A stretch of DNA of 17,748 nucleotides from Bacteroidota bacterium (GTDB lineage Bacteria; Bacteroidota; Bacteroidia; Chitinophagales; Chitinophagaceae). Shown here in pieces: positions 1 through 6,260 of the stretch; positions within the stretch are counted from its first letter, which is position 1; every line of letters starts with the position of its first letter. Under the pieces are notes generated by a model. The model had not been told where the DNA came from, ran no database searches, and saw only the letters and a program-made list of their open reading frames with translations. The stretch is from contig CANHIR010000018.1 in assembly GCA_947461015.1 (NCBI GenBank), positions 1-17,748 of the forward strand, written 5' to 3'. The position numbers and the translations under genes were made by a program.

Positions 1-288
1 AAGGAAATGGACCCTTACACCGTAACCTTGGAGGAATTAACCCCAATGATTGCGGAAAAAAGAAAAGCAAAAGACGAACGTACCATTAAAGTATTTGAAA
101 AAGAAAAGATTCAGCTTTTAAGAGGCCCATACGGTCCATATATTAAACAAGGTTTGCGCAATTTTAAATTAACCAAAGATCAACAAGAAAAAGTGGAAAC
201 CTTAACCATTGAAGAAGTAAAGGAAATCATTGAAGAATTGAAAAAGAATCCTCCACGCAAAACCGCACGTAAAAAGAAAGCTTCGTAA
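1..288 (+). CDS. topA: DNA topoisomerase I, C-terminal end (5' truncated by window)
   Basis: The frame is open from base 1 through K-E before the first visible Met, so this is the tail of a longer gene that starts outside the window. The visible 95 residues contain the small repeat typical of type IA topoisomerase C-termini: LLRGPYGPYIKQG followed by a Leu-Thr-Ile-Glu-Glu-Val segment and an acidic/lysine helix. The protein ends in a Lys/Arg-rich tail (RKTARKKKAS), like the basic tails of many Bacteroidota TopA proteins, which probably bind DNA. Topoisomerase I relaxes negative supercoils in the nucleoid. The catalytic Toprim and Tyr domains lie outside the window, so the assignment rests on the C-terminal repeat alone. 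A hairpin terminator follows 26 bases after the stop codon. Confidence 0.85.
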   Translation, partial: KEMDPYTVTLEELTPMIAEKRKAKDERTIKVFEKEKIQLLRGPYGPYIKQGLRNFKLTKDQQEKVETLTIEEVKEIIEELKKNPPRKTARKKKAS

Positions 289-307
289 TATAATGCGATG
301 AACTCAT

Positions 308-341
308 AAAAAAAGGGATGCAAAATTGCATCCCTTTTTTT
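308..341. terminator. Bidirectional intrinsic terminator between topA and the desaturase gene
   Basis: GGGATGCA (315-322) pairs perfectly with TGCATCCC (327-334) around a four-base AAAT loop. The hairpin is flanked by seven A residues (308-314) and seven T residues (335-341), so it reads as stem plus U-run on both strands. It sits between two convergent genes and should stop both transcripts. Confidence 0.85.
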
Positions 342-358
342 ATGAAAACAGTTTTATG

Positions 359-1450
359 CTATACCGTAGCAGGCTTACTCATTAACCTCAAATAATTAAC
401 GTGCGCCTTGATAGCACTTGCCACCGTTGGGTATTCAATGTATTTTATCTTAAAATCCTTGCAAGCTTGCTTTACAATTTTAGAAATGGCAGGATAATGT
501 ACATGTGAAATTTTAGGGAATAAATGGTGTTCAATTTGATAATTCAATCCGCCCACTAACCAAGAAACCAATTTGCTTTTTGTTGCAAAATTTGCTGTTG
601 TCGAAATTTGGTGAGTTGCAAATTCATCGGGCATTTTATTTTCTGGCTGTATTGCGACAGGAAACTCAGTATGCTCAACGGTATGTGCCAATTGAAACAC
701 TATGCTTAAAACAAAGCCGGCTACAAATGTGGCAACGATAAAGCCAACTAGCCAGCTAAGCCATCCAAGCATATAAATTGGCAAAATAACAAAAGCAAAT
801 GCATGATACAACTTTACAGACCAAAATTCAAAATGCTCCATAAAAGTCATGCTTTTGATAGAAACAGAACCAATCTTTTTAGAAAAGTATTTTTTGTAAT
901 CTGTAAAAAATATCCAAAATATATACAACAACATGTATAGAAACCAAAAGTAAATATGTTGAAAACGATGAAGTAAATAGTGCTTTTGGGTAGGCGCCAT
1001 TCTCATAAATACCCCTACTTCAATATCATCGTCTACTCCATCTATATTTGTATAAGTATGATGAATGGTAACATGCTTCATACCCCACATAAATCTACTA
1101 GCACCTAATACACTTATGGAAGAAGAGGCTAATTTATTCAACCAGGCGTATTTACTAAAACTACCATGACTACCGTCGTGCATTACATTAAAACCAATGG
1201 CCGCAATTAAACAACCAAAAAAAACACTCTCTATGATGGCAACCGCATTAGAAGGTGTAAAAAAAATTAAATGGGTATAAGTAATAAATAAAAGAGCAGT
1301 TAAGATAATAGCTTTTGAAAACAACTTGTAATTGCCAGTGCCTTTTATTTCATGTTGATCAAGATATTCCTTAACTCTTCGTTTTAACTCCGCATGTAAA
1401 GAATTTGCCTTTACTGGGAATTTTGGAGCAGCAATTGTTTGTGTTTGCAT
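359..1450 (-). CDS. Membrane fatty acid desaturase (acyl-CoA/acyl-lipid desaturase family)
   Basis: An integral membrane di-iron desaturase that introduces a double bond into fatty acyl chains of membrane lipids or acyl-CoA. All three histidine boxes are present: HDGSH at residues 91-95, HVTIHH at 126-131 and QIEHH at 305-309, with an additional HTVEH at 256-260. The QxxHH form of the third box is typical of front-end (delta-5/delta-6 or linoleoyl-CoA) desaturases. No cytochrome b5 domain is fused, so a separate electron donor is expected. Hydrophobic segments lie near residues 45-65, 68-90, 165-183, 213-230 and 232-254. The 363-residue length is normal for the family. The gene stands alone, divergent from the next gene and convergent with topA. 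Regiospecificity cannot be read from sequence; membrane fluidity control is the likely role. Confidence 0.9.
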   Translation of the reverse strand: MQTQTIAAPKFPVKANSLHAELKRRVKEYLDQHEIKGTGNYKLFSKAIILTALLFITYTHLIFFTPSNAVAIIESVFFGCLIAAIGFNVMHDGSHGSFSKYAWLNKLASSSISVLGASRFMWGMKHVTIHHTYTNIDGVDDDIEVGVFMRMAPTQKHYLLHRFQHIYFWFLYMLLYIFWIFFTDYKKYFSKKIGSVSIKSMTFMEHFEFWSVKLYHAFAFVILPIYMLGWLSWLVGFIVATFVAGFVLSIVFQLAHTVEHTEFPVAIQPENKMPDEFATHQISTTANFATKSKLVSWLVGGLNYQIEHHLFPKISHVHYPAISKIVKQACKDFKIKYIEYPTVASAIKAHVNYLRLMSKPATV

Positions 1451-1650
1451 GTATATAAAATAATAGGTAAATATAGCTATTAAACCCTATTCAAGGCTTT
1501 AAAATTCAATAATTTAGGGTGAACGAATAATATTGTAATTTATTTTACGTATTTCGCTAAATTATATCCACAGTGATGGGATAACTATTGTGTAAATATG
1601 TCAAAAAAAATGCGTTGATTTGAATTCTTAAACAACAATTTATTTTGATT
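1451..1650. other. Divergent intergenic region
   Basis: This 200-base AT-rich gap separates the desaturase start from the start of the transglutaminase-like gene and must hold both promoters. I found no exact TAnnTTTG element on either strand and no convincing riboswitch or small RNA. A short imperfect dyad (TATCC at 1565-1569 and GGATA at 1579-1583) is the only visible structure and is too weak to interpret. Confidence 0.5.
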
Positions 1651-2523
1651 ATGGTGAACGAAAAAGAAATAAAAGCCCTTTTCAATTTAATTGACGACCC
1701 AGATGAAGAGGTTTTTAATACCATTCAAGATAGGCTCTTGGTATACGGGGCTCCTATCATCCCAGACCTAGAAAACCTATGGGAAAATACCCTAGATGAG
1801 TCCACACTGGAGCGCATTGAATTGATGATCTATAAGCTTCGTTTACAAGATTTAAAAGATGCTTTTTTACAATGGAAGTCATCCCCCTCCCCCTCTTTGT
1901 TTGAAGGTGCTTTGTTGGTAAACAAATTTCAATTTCCAGAGCTTGCTATTGACACATTGAGGCATCAGATGGAAAAAATTAGACGCAATATATGGCTAGA
2001 GTTAAATAATTATTTAACGCCATTAGAACAAGCCAATGTCCTTAGAAATATTTTATTCAATTATTACCAAATTAAAGGTGTTGAAGTAAACTATGAAAAA
2101 CCGGAAGAGTTTTTAATTTCTGCACCACTTCAATTTAAAAAAGGCAATGCTTTTGCTAATACCATTTTATATGCCGAGCTATGTCACCAATTAGAAATTC
2201 AAGCCGCTTTTATTAATATCCCTAAACAATGTATTGTTGCATTTTATACCCCCGATTGGGATCCTGCAGAAAACTATCCTCATCCTCAGGAATATATACA
2301 GTTTTACGTTGAAGGAACAACTGGTCACCCATTTTCTCAAAAAGACTTAGACCAATATTTCACCAGATCTAATATTGAACCAAAGAACCTTTATTATAAA
2401 CAACTTTCCAATGTGCGCATTATCAATAAACATCTTTTAGAATTGGCTAAATGTTTTACTAGTCCTATATTACAATACAAGCAAAAGGACTTAACCGATA
2501 TTGCAAATCTATTAGAAGACTAA
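1651..2523 (+). CDS. Transglutaminase-like (SirB1-type) domain protein, apparently degenerate
   Basis: A soluble protein of 290 residues with no signal peptide. The N-terminal ~115 residues look like HEAT-like helices. Residues ~120-200 resemble the Transglut_core2/SirB1 region: a YLTPLEQANVL helix, EEFL, a Lys-Gly loop followed by ANTILYAELCHQLEI, then the strand INIPKQCIVAFY. In SirB1 relatives that strand usually carries Pro-Gly-His-Phe; here it reads PKQC (191-194), so the usual histidine appears replaced and enzymatic activity is doubtful. I chose ATG at 1651 rather than TTG at 1645 because ATG is the commoner start and no ribosome binding site favours TTG. The stop codon overlaps the next start by one base (TAATG), which implies coupled translation with the alkyltransferase. 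The biological role is unknown. Confidence 0.7.
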   Translation: MVNEKEIKALFNLIDDPDEEVFNTIQDRLLVYGAPIIPDLENLWENTLDESTLERIELMIYKLRLQDLKDAFLQWKSSPSPSLFEGALLVNKFQFPELAIDTLRHQMEKIRRNIWLELNNYLTPLEQANVLRNILFNYYQIKGVEVNYEKPEEFLISAPLQFKKGNAFANTILYAELCHQLEIQAAFINIPKQCIVAFYTPDWDPAENYPHPQEYIQFYVEGTTGHPFSQKDLDQYFTRSNIEPKNLYYKQLSNVRIINKHLLELAKCFTSPILQYKQKDLTDIANLLED

Positions 2524-3026
2524 TGGAGATACTTGTACAACATATCTATCATAGTCCTATTGGCAAAATTAAAATTACAGCCGATGAACAGTGTATCACT
2601 GAGCTTGTTTTTGTAGAAGCGTCGGAGTTAGCTGATATAGATGAACAAGAAGAAGGATTGCCAGAAATTATTCATCGTTGTGTGGATGAATTGATGGAAT
2701 ATTTTTCAGGAAATAGGAAGCATTTTACCGTTCCCATTAACCAAGAAGGCACAGAATTTCAGCAAAAAGTTTGGAAAGAATTATACGAACTACCTTTTGG
2801 TAAAACCATGAGCTATGCCGATCTTGCAAAAAAATTAGGCGACCCAAAATGTATTCGTGCGGCTGCATCTGCAAACGGCAAAAATAAAATTGCCATTATT
2901 ATTCCTTGTCATAGGATAATAGGAACAGATCAATCTTTGGTTGGATATGCATGGGGCAAAGCAAGAAAGCGCTGGCTACTACAACATGAATTCAGACTTG
3001 AACATGGTGTTCAAACCTTATTTTAG
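2523..3026 (+). CDS. ogt: Methylated-DNA--[protein]-cysteine S-methyltransferase
   Basis: A suicide repair protein that moves the alkyl group from O6-alkylguanine (and O4-alkylthymine) in DNA to its own cysteine. The active site IPCHRI is complete, with acceptor Cys129 and His130. Tyr98 in SYADLA, Arg112 in IRAAASAN (the base-flipping arginine) and the Asn118 hinge match the family. The C-terminal signature GYAWGKARKRWLLQHE (141-156) also fits. The N-terminal ~70 residues form the usual short alpha/beta domain. At 167 residues it is a stand-alone Ogt/MGMT without the Ada regulatory domain. It is translationally coupled to the upstream transglutaminase-like gene. Its 3' end overlaps the convergent cytidine deaminase gene by nine bases. 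Confidence 0.95.
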   Translation: MEILVQHIYHSPIGKIKITADEQCITELVFVEASELADIDEQEEGLPEIIHRCVDELMEYFSGNRKHFTVPINQEGTEFQQKVWKELYELPFGKTMSYADLAKKLGDPKCIRAAASANGKNKIAIIIPCHRIIGTDQSLVGYAWGKARKRWLLQHEFRLEHGVQTLF

Positions 3027-3500
3027 GATACTCCCATCAAACCCAAAAGGTAGCAAATTACTGGCGGCAGGAATAATCATTACTGAACCTGTCATCCCGG
3101 ATAAAATAATTTTAATAGGTGCACCATATCTATTTTCAAAGTCCAATAAGGATTGTCTACACATTCCACAAGGCGAAATGGGCTCATTTGAATCCTTGCC
3201 AACCGGTTGATAACTAATGGCCATTGTATGGATACTTAACGAGGGGAATTGGCTACCTACACTATTTAATAAAGCCCTTTCGGCACATACTCCAACGGGA
3301 AAGCTAGCACTTTCTTGGTTTGCCCCAATTACCACTTGCTCATTAGATAAACGTGCTGCAGCTCCCACTAAAAAATTGGAATAAGGCGCATACGCATTTT
3401 TAGTAGCATTTCTGGCCGCTTCTAGCAACTCCTGATCCTCCTTTGTTAAGCGTGAACTATCTGCAAGCTGTTCATACTCAAATTCAAATTTTTGATGCAT
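3018..3500 (-). CDS. cdd: Cytidine deaminase
   Basis: A zinc-dependent hydrolytic deaminase that converts cytidine and deoxycytidine to uridine and deoxyuridine in pyrimidine salvage. The zinc site is intact: Cys72-Ala-Glu74 (VCAERALL, with Glu74 as proton shuttle) and PCGMCRQ with Cys111 and Cys114. Asn61 and Glu63 (NQES) match the ribose-binding pair of homotetrameric-type enzymes, and YAPYSNFLVGAA (37-48) is the conserved N-terminal segment. The 160-residue length fits the short tetrameric class, with a ~20-residue N-terminal extension. The start is only five bases after the lepB stop, so the two genes are probably co-transcribed. No terminator is visible at its 3' end, which runs nine bases into the ogt gene on the other strand. 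Confidence 0.95.
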   Translation of the reverse strand: MHQKFEFEYEQLADSSRLTKEDQELLEAARNATKNAYAPYSNFLVGAAARLSNEQVVIGANQESASFPVGVCAERALLNSVGSQFPSLSIHTMAISYQPVGKDSNEPISPCGMCRQSLLDFENRYGAPIKIILSGMTGSVMIIPAASNLLPFGFDGSILK

Positions 3501-3505
3501 GGTAG

Positions 3506-5029
3506 CTATTTAATTAAATTGAATAATCTGTTCCATCGAATGGCTTTATCATAGCTAAACCAAATAAGTGCTGCCCTTCCAACAATATGTGTTTCTGGCA
3601 CATATCCCCAGAATCGACTATCCTGACTTCTGTGACGATTATCTCCCATCATCCAATAATAATCCTGCTTAATTATATAGGTTGTTGCAGCGGTGCCATT
3701 AATATAATATTGACCATTTTTTTTATCAAGCGTATTGTGTTCATATGTAGCAATTAAACGACTATATAACTCAATGTTATTGTCATTTAAGGAAATTACA
3801 TCTCCTTTTTTAGGAATACGAAGTGGACCAAAATTGTCCATTGTCCATGGATAGTGGATTGTATCAAAAGGGAATGTTCTGCCAGCAGTATTGTCTACAA
3901 ACAATTCTACCGATTTTACATTTGGTAATTTTCTTACATCATTAGCAGCAGCTGCTGTCATATTAATTGAATAGGTATTTGGACTTTCGGGTAATACCTG
4001 AAAATCTGTATTTGCTTCTGCTGTATTTATGCCTAAATTTTCTTGTAAATAATTTTCTGGAATTGGATTGCCGTTGGTCACCACAATGTATTCTGTTTGT
4101 GCATTGGGAGCAACAAAAGCTTGTTGGCCATTTACATATAACTGACTGTTCTTTACTTGAATCACATCACCAGGGATACCAACACAACGTTTGATATAAT
4201 TGTCTGTTTTGTCAATTGGATGTACAAGAAGAGACAAGCCTTCTTCTGCTAATTTTTCAGTAAGCTTTACTCGGTCTCCTTTAAATTGATCTCTTAGTAC
4301 GTCGTAATATGGAACCTTACTTCCAAAGTCTGGTGAATTAATAATAGTATCTCCGGCAGGAAAATTAAACACCACTACATCATTTCTTTTCACCTCTCTA
4401 ATTTTGGGCAAACGATAATAATCCAAATTTATCCACTGCAAATAAGAAGGCGTTGTTATAGAACCAGGCATGGTATTGTGTACAAAAGGGAATGACAATG
4501 GTGTCATGGGAATACGAGCCCCGTAGGTCACTTTATCAACAAACAAAAAATCATTGACTAGCAATGTCTTTTCCATACTTCCAGTGGGGATCACATATGC
4601 CTCAAATAAAAATGTTCTAATAATTGTAGCAGCAACCACCGCAAAAACAGCAGCATCAATCCACTCTCTAGAGGCTGGTTTATGATAATGTTCTAATGCA
4701 TTCGTGCCATGCCATTTTGTTGTTTTCGAAAAGCCTAAATAAGGCAAATATATAAATGGAACAATTGCAGTTAATGTATGTTGAATAAAATTAACTTTCT
4801 TAAAATGCATTACAAATATGATTGAAATCCAAAGGGTCACAAACTGTCCAACAATTGGTATAAGTTGTATCCAAAACCACACTTTTTTTATATTACATAG
4901 TTTTACTACTTCCCAAGTATTATATATGGGAACAATCGCTTTTTTATTTTCAACTCCTGCTTTTTTTAATAATGCATATATTCCTATATGCCAGCCTAGC
5001 CAATACAGCATCACTAATACAATACCCAT
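3506..5029 (-). CDS. lepB: Signal peptidase I (large Bacteroidota-type)
   Basis: A membrane serine protease that cleaves signal peptides from exported proteins at the periplasmic face of the inner membrane. The Ser-Lys dyad is visible: Ser151 in IPTGSMEKTL and Lys280 in YIKRCVGIPGD. Box E is intact as GDNRHRSQDSRFWG (462-475). Ahead of the catalytic domain, residues ~1-145 hold several hydrophobic segments (near 3-22, 50-73, 84-100 and 125-143), a multi-helix anchor resembling the DUF5684-like region seen in Bacteroidota signal peptidases. At 507 residues it is well above E. coli LepB (324). The extra length is the N-terminal membrane region plus an insert between Lys280 and box E, roughly residues 310-440. 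Cytidine deaminase follows after five bases. A terminator for pdhB lies just upstream. Confidence 0.93.
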   Translation of the reverse strand: MGIVLVMLYWLGWHIGIYALLKKAGVENKKAIVPIYNTWEVVKLCNIKKVWFWIQLIPIVGQFVTLWISIIFVMHFKKVNFIQHTLTAIVPFIYLPYLGFSKTTKWHGTNALEHYHKPASREWIDAAVFAVVAATIIRTFLFEAYVIPTGSMEKTLLVNDFLFVDKVTYGARIPMTPLSFPFVHNTMPGSITTPSYLQWINLDYYRLPKIREVKRNDVVVFNFPAGDTIINSPDFGSKVPYYDVLRDQFKGDRVKLTEKLAEEGLSLLVHPIDKTDNYIKRCVGIPGDVIQVKNSQLYVNGQQAFVAPNAQTEYIVVTNGNPIPENYLQENLGINTAEANTDFQVLPESPNTYSINMTAAAANDVRKLPNVKSVELFVDNTAGRTFPFDTIHYPWTMDNFGPLRIPKKGDVISLNDNNIELYSRLIATYEHNTLDKKNGQYYINGTAATTYIIKQDYYWMMGDNRHRSQDSRFWGYVPETHIVGRAALIWFSYDKAIRWNRLFNLIK

Positions 5030-5048
5030 ATTTAAATTTTTACTGTAA

Positions 5049-5056
5049 CAAAAATA
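5049..5056 (-). promoter_or_regulatory. Candidate -7 promoter element for lepB
   Basis: The minus strand reads TATTTTTG here, an exact match to the Bacteroidota -7 consensus TAnnTTTG, ending 19 bases before the lepB start codon. No TTG-type -33 element is visible at the expected distance upstream, so the call is weak. The element lies in the T-rich tail of the preceding hairpin. Confidence 0.3.
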
Positions 5057-5076
5057 TCCCTTTGTGAGGGATATTT
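5050..5076 (-). terminator. Intrinsic terminator after pdhB
   Basis: A perfect 10-base-pair stem (5052-5061 with 5067-5076, sequence AAATATCCCT and its complement) encloses a five-base loop. On the minus strand it is followed by T residues and a TTGTTA tail. It lies 73 bases beyond the pdhB stop and separates pdhB from lepB. Confidence 0.65.
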
Positions 5077-5149
5077 ATAAAAAAGATTGTTAATTACTTT
5101 ATAGTTATATAAAAGGCTAAATTAAAGGATGATTAATCCAATAAATAGG

Positions 5150-6136
5150 CTATTTATACTGCCCCATTACTTCTTTCACTAATTTAACTGACCTAGCAAT
5201 GTCTGGGATGGCCAATGCCGTTAAATTAGGTGCATAATGCATAGGAGCGTCAGCACTTGTGATTCTTCTGATTGGCGCATCTAAATAATCAAAGCCTTCC
5301 TTTTGAATACGGTAGGAAAGTTCAGATGAAACAGATGCGAATGGCCATTGTTCTTCAATAATAACCAAACGATTTGTTTTCTTAACGCTGGTTAATACCG
5401 TCATCCAATCTAATGGTCGAATAGTTCTCAAATCAATTACTTCTGCACTGATGCCCTCTTTTTCTAATTCAGCGGCTGCGCCCAATGCAACTTTCATCAT
5501 TTTGTTATAAGAAACAATGGTAATGTCCGTACCCGCTTTTTTAACATCTGCTAACCCTAATGGGATATAATATTCCTCCTCAGGTACATCACTTTTATCT
5601 CCATACATCACCTCACTTTCTAAAAACATAATTGGATCCTCTTCATATCTAATGGCTTGTTTTAATAAGCCCTTTGCATCATATCCATTGGAAGGAGATA
5701 CTACTTTAATACCCGGAATATTAGCTAAATAACTTTCAAATGCTGTAGAGTGCTGTGCTCCTAATTGGCCTGCACTTCCATTGGGTCCTCTCATAACAAT
5801 AGGACAACCAATTTGACCACCACTCATCGCCAACATTTTACTAGCTGTGTTTAGAATTTGATCTAAGGGCAAAACTGCAAAGTTCCATGTCATGAATTCT
5901 ACAATAGGTCTTAACCCATTTTGGGCAGCACCAACCGCTACTGCAGTGAAGCCCAATTCAGATATTGGCGTGTCAATAATTCGTTTTTCTCCGAATTCAG
6001 CCAACATACCCTGGCTTACCTTATAAGCACCGTTGTACTCTGCAACTTCTTCTCCCATTAAAAGAACTCGCTCGTCTCTTCTCATTTCCTCAGACATTGC
6101 CTCTCGCAATGCTTCTCTAAAAGCTATTGATCGCAT
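5150..6136 (-). CDS. pdhB: Pyruvate dehydrogenase E1 component, beta subunit
   Basis: The beta half of the thiamine-diphosphate-dependent E1 enzyme, which with the alpha subunit decarboxylates pyruvate and passes acetyl groups to the lipoyl E2 protein. The N-terminus MRSIAFREAL is followed by LLMGEEVAEYNGAYKVSQGM (26-44 region). Glu60 in TPISE is the conserved glutamate that activates the thiazolium cofactor, and His129 in GAQHS is also conserved. The C-terminal transketolase domain shows VIDLRTIRPLD and VIIEEQWPF. At 328 residues it is full length. No alpha subunit, E2 or E3 gene is adjacent, so the complex must be completed from elsewhere, as is common in Bacteroidota. A branched-chain 2-oxoacid dehydrogenase beta subunit is a less likely alternative. 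The gene has its own candidate promoter and terminator. Confidence 0.92.
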   Translation of the reverse strand: MRSIAFREALREAMSEEMRRDERVLLMGEEVAEYNGAYKVSQGMLAEFGEKRIIDTPISELGFTAVAVGAAQNGLRPIVEFMTWNFAVLPLDQILNTASKMLAMSGGQIGCPIVMRGPNGSAGQLGAQHSTAFESYLANIPGIKVVSPSNGYDAKGLLKQAIRYEEDPIMFLESEVMYGDKSDVPEEEYYIPLGLADVKKAGTDITIVSYNKMMKVALGAAAELEKEGISAEVIDLRTIRPLDWMTVLTSVKKTNRLVIIEEQWPFASVSSELSYRIQKEGFDYLDAPIRRITSADAPMHYAPNLTALAIPDIARSVKLVKEVMGQYK

Positions 6137-6159
6137 TTATTTGGATTTAATTTGAGTCA

Positions 6160-6167
6160 CAAAATTA
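6160..6167 (-). promoter_or_regulatory. Candidate -7 promoter element for pdhB
   Basis: The minus strand reads TAATTTTG, an exact TAnnTTTG match, 23 bases before the pdhB ATG and downstream of the receptor-gene terminator. The position is right for a monocistronic promoter. A matching -33 element is not evident at normal spacing, so confidence is limited. Confidence 0.4.
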
Positions 6168-6200
6168 GCGTTTTATATAGGAAAATGAGTGTTTTTAGGC

Positions 6201-6234
6201 AAAAAAAATCCCTCCCCGACGAATCGAAGAGGGA
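6201..6234 (-). terminator. Intrinsic terminator after the TonB-dependent receptor gene
   Basis: On the minus strand TCCCTC and GAGGGA (6229-6234 and 6209-6214) form the outer stem. Two T-G wobble pairs and a CGA/TCG inner stem continue it to a TTCG loop. The stem is followed immediately by eight T residues (complement of 6201-6208). It lies 26 bases after the receptor stop codon. Confidence 0.85.
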
Positions 6235-6260
6235 CTTCTAAGGCTAACCCACCTTAAATC

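Noticed and set aside
1564..1580. ATATCCACA resembles a DnaA box, with another TGTG-containing stretch ~25 bases on
   Set aside because: Only one 8-of-9 match and no cluster, AT-rich unwinding element, or dnaA/dnaN neighbour; not enough for an origin.
1645..1650. TTG start giving two extra residues on the transglutaminase-like protein
   Set aside because: ATG at 1651 is a better start and no ribosome binding site supports the TTG.
2941..3210. Open frame overlapping the end of ogt and the cdd gene
   Set aside because: It runs over two well-supported genes in another frame and its translation resembles no family.
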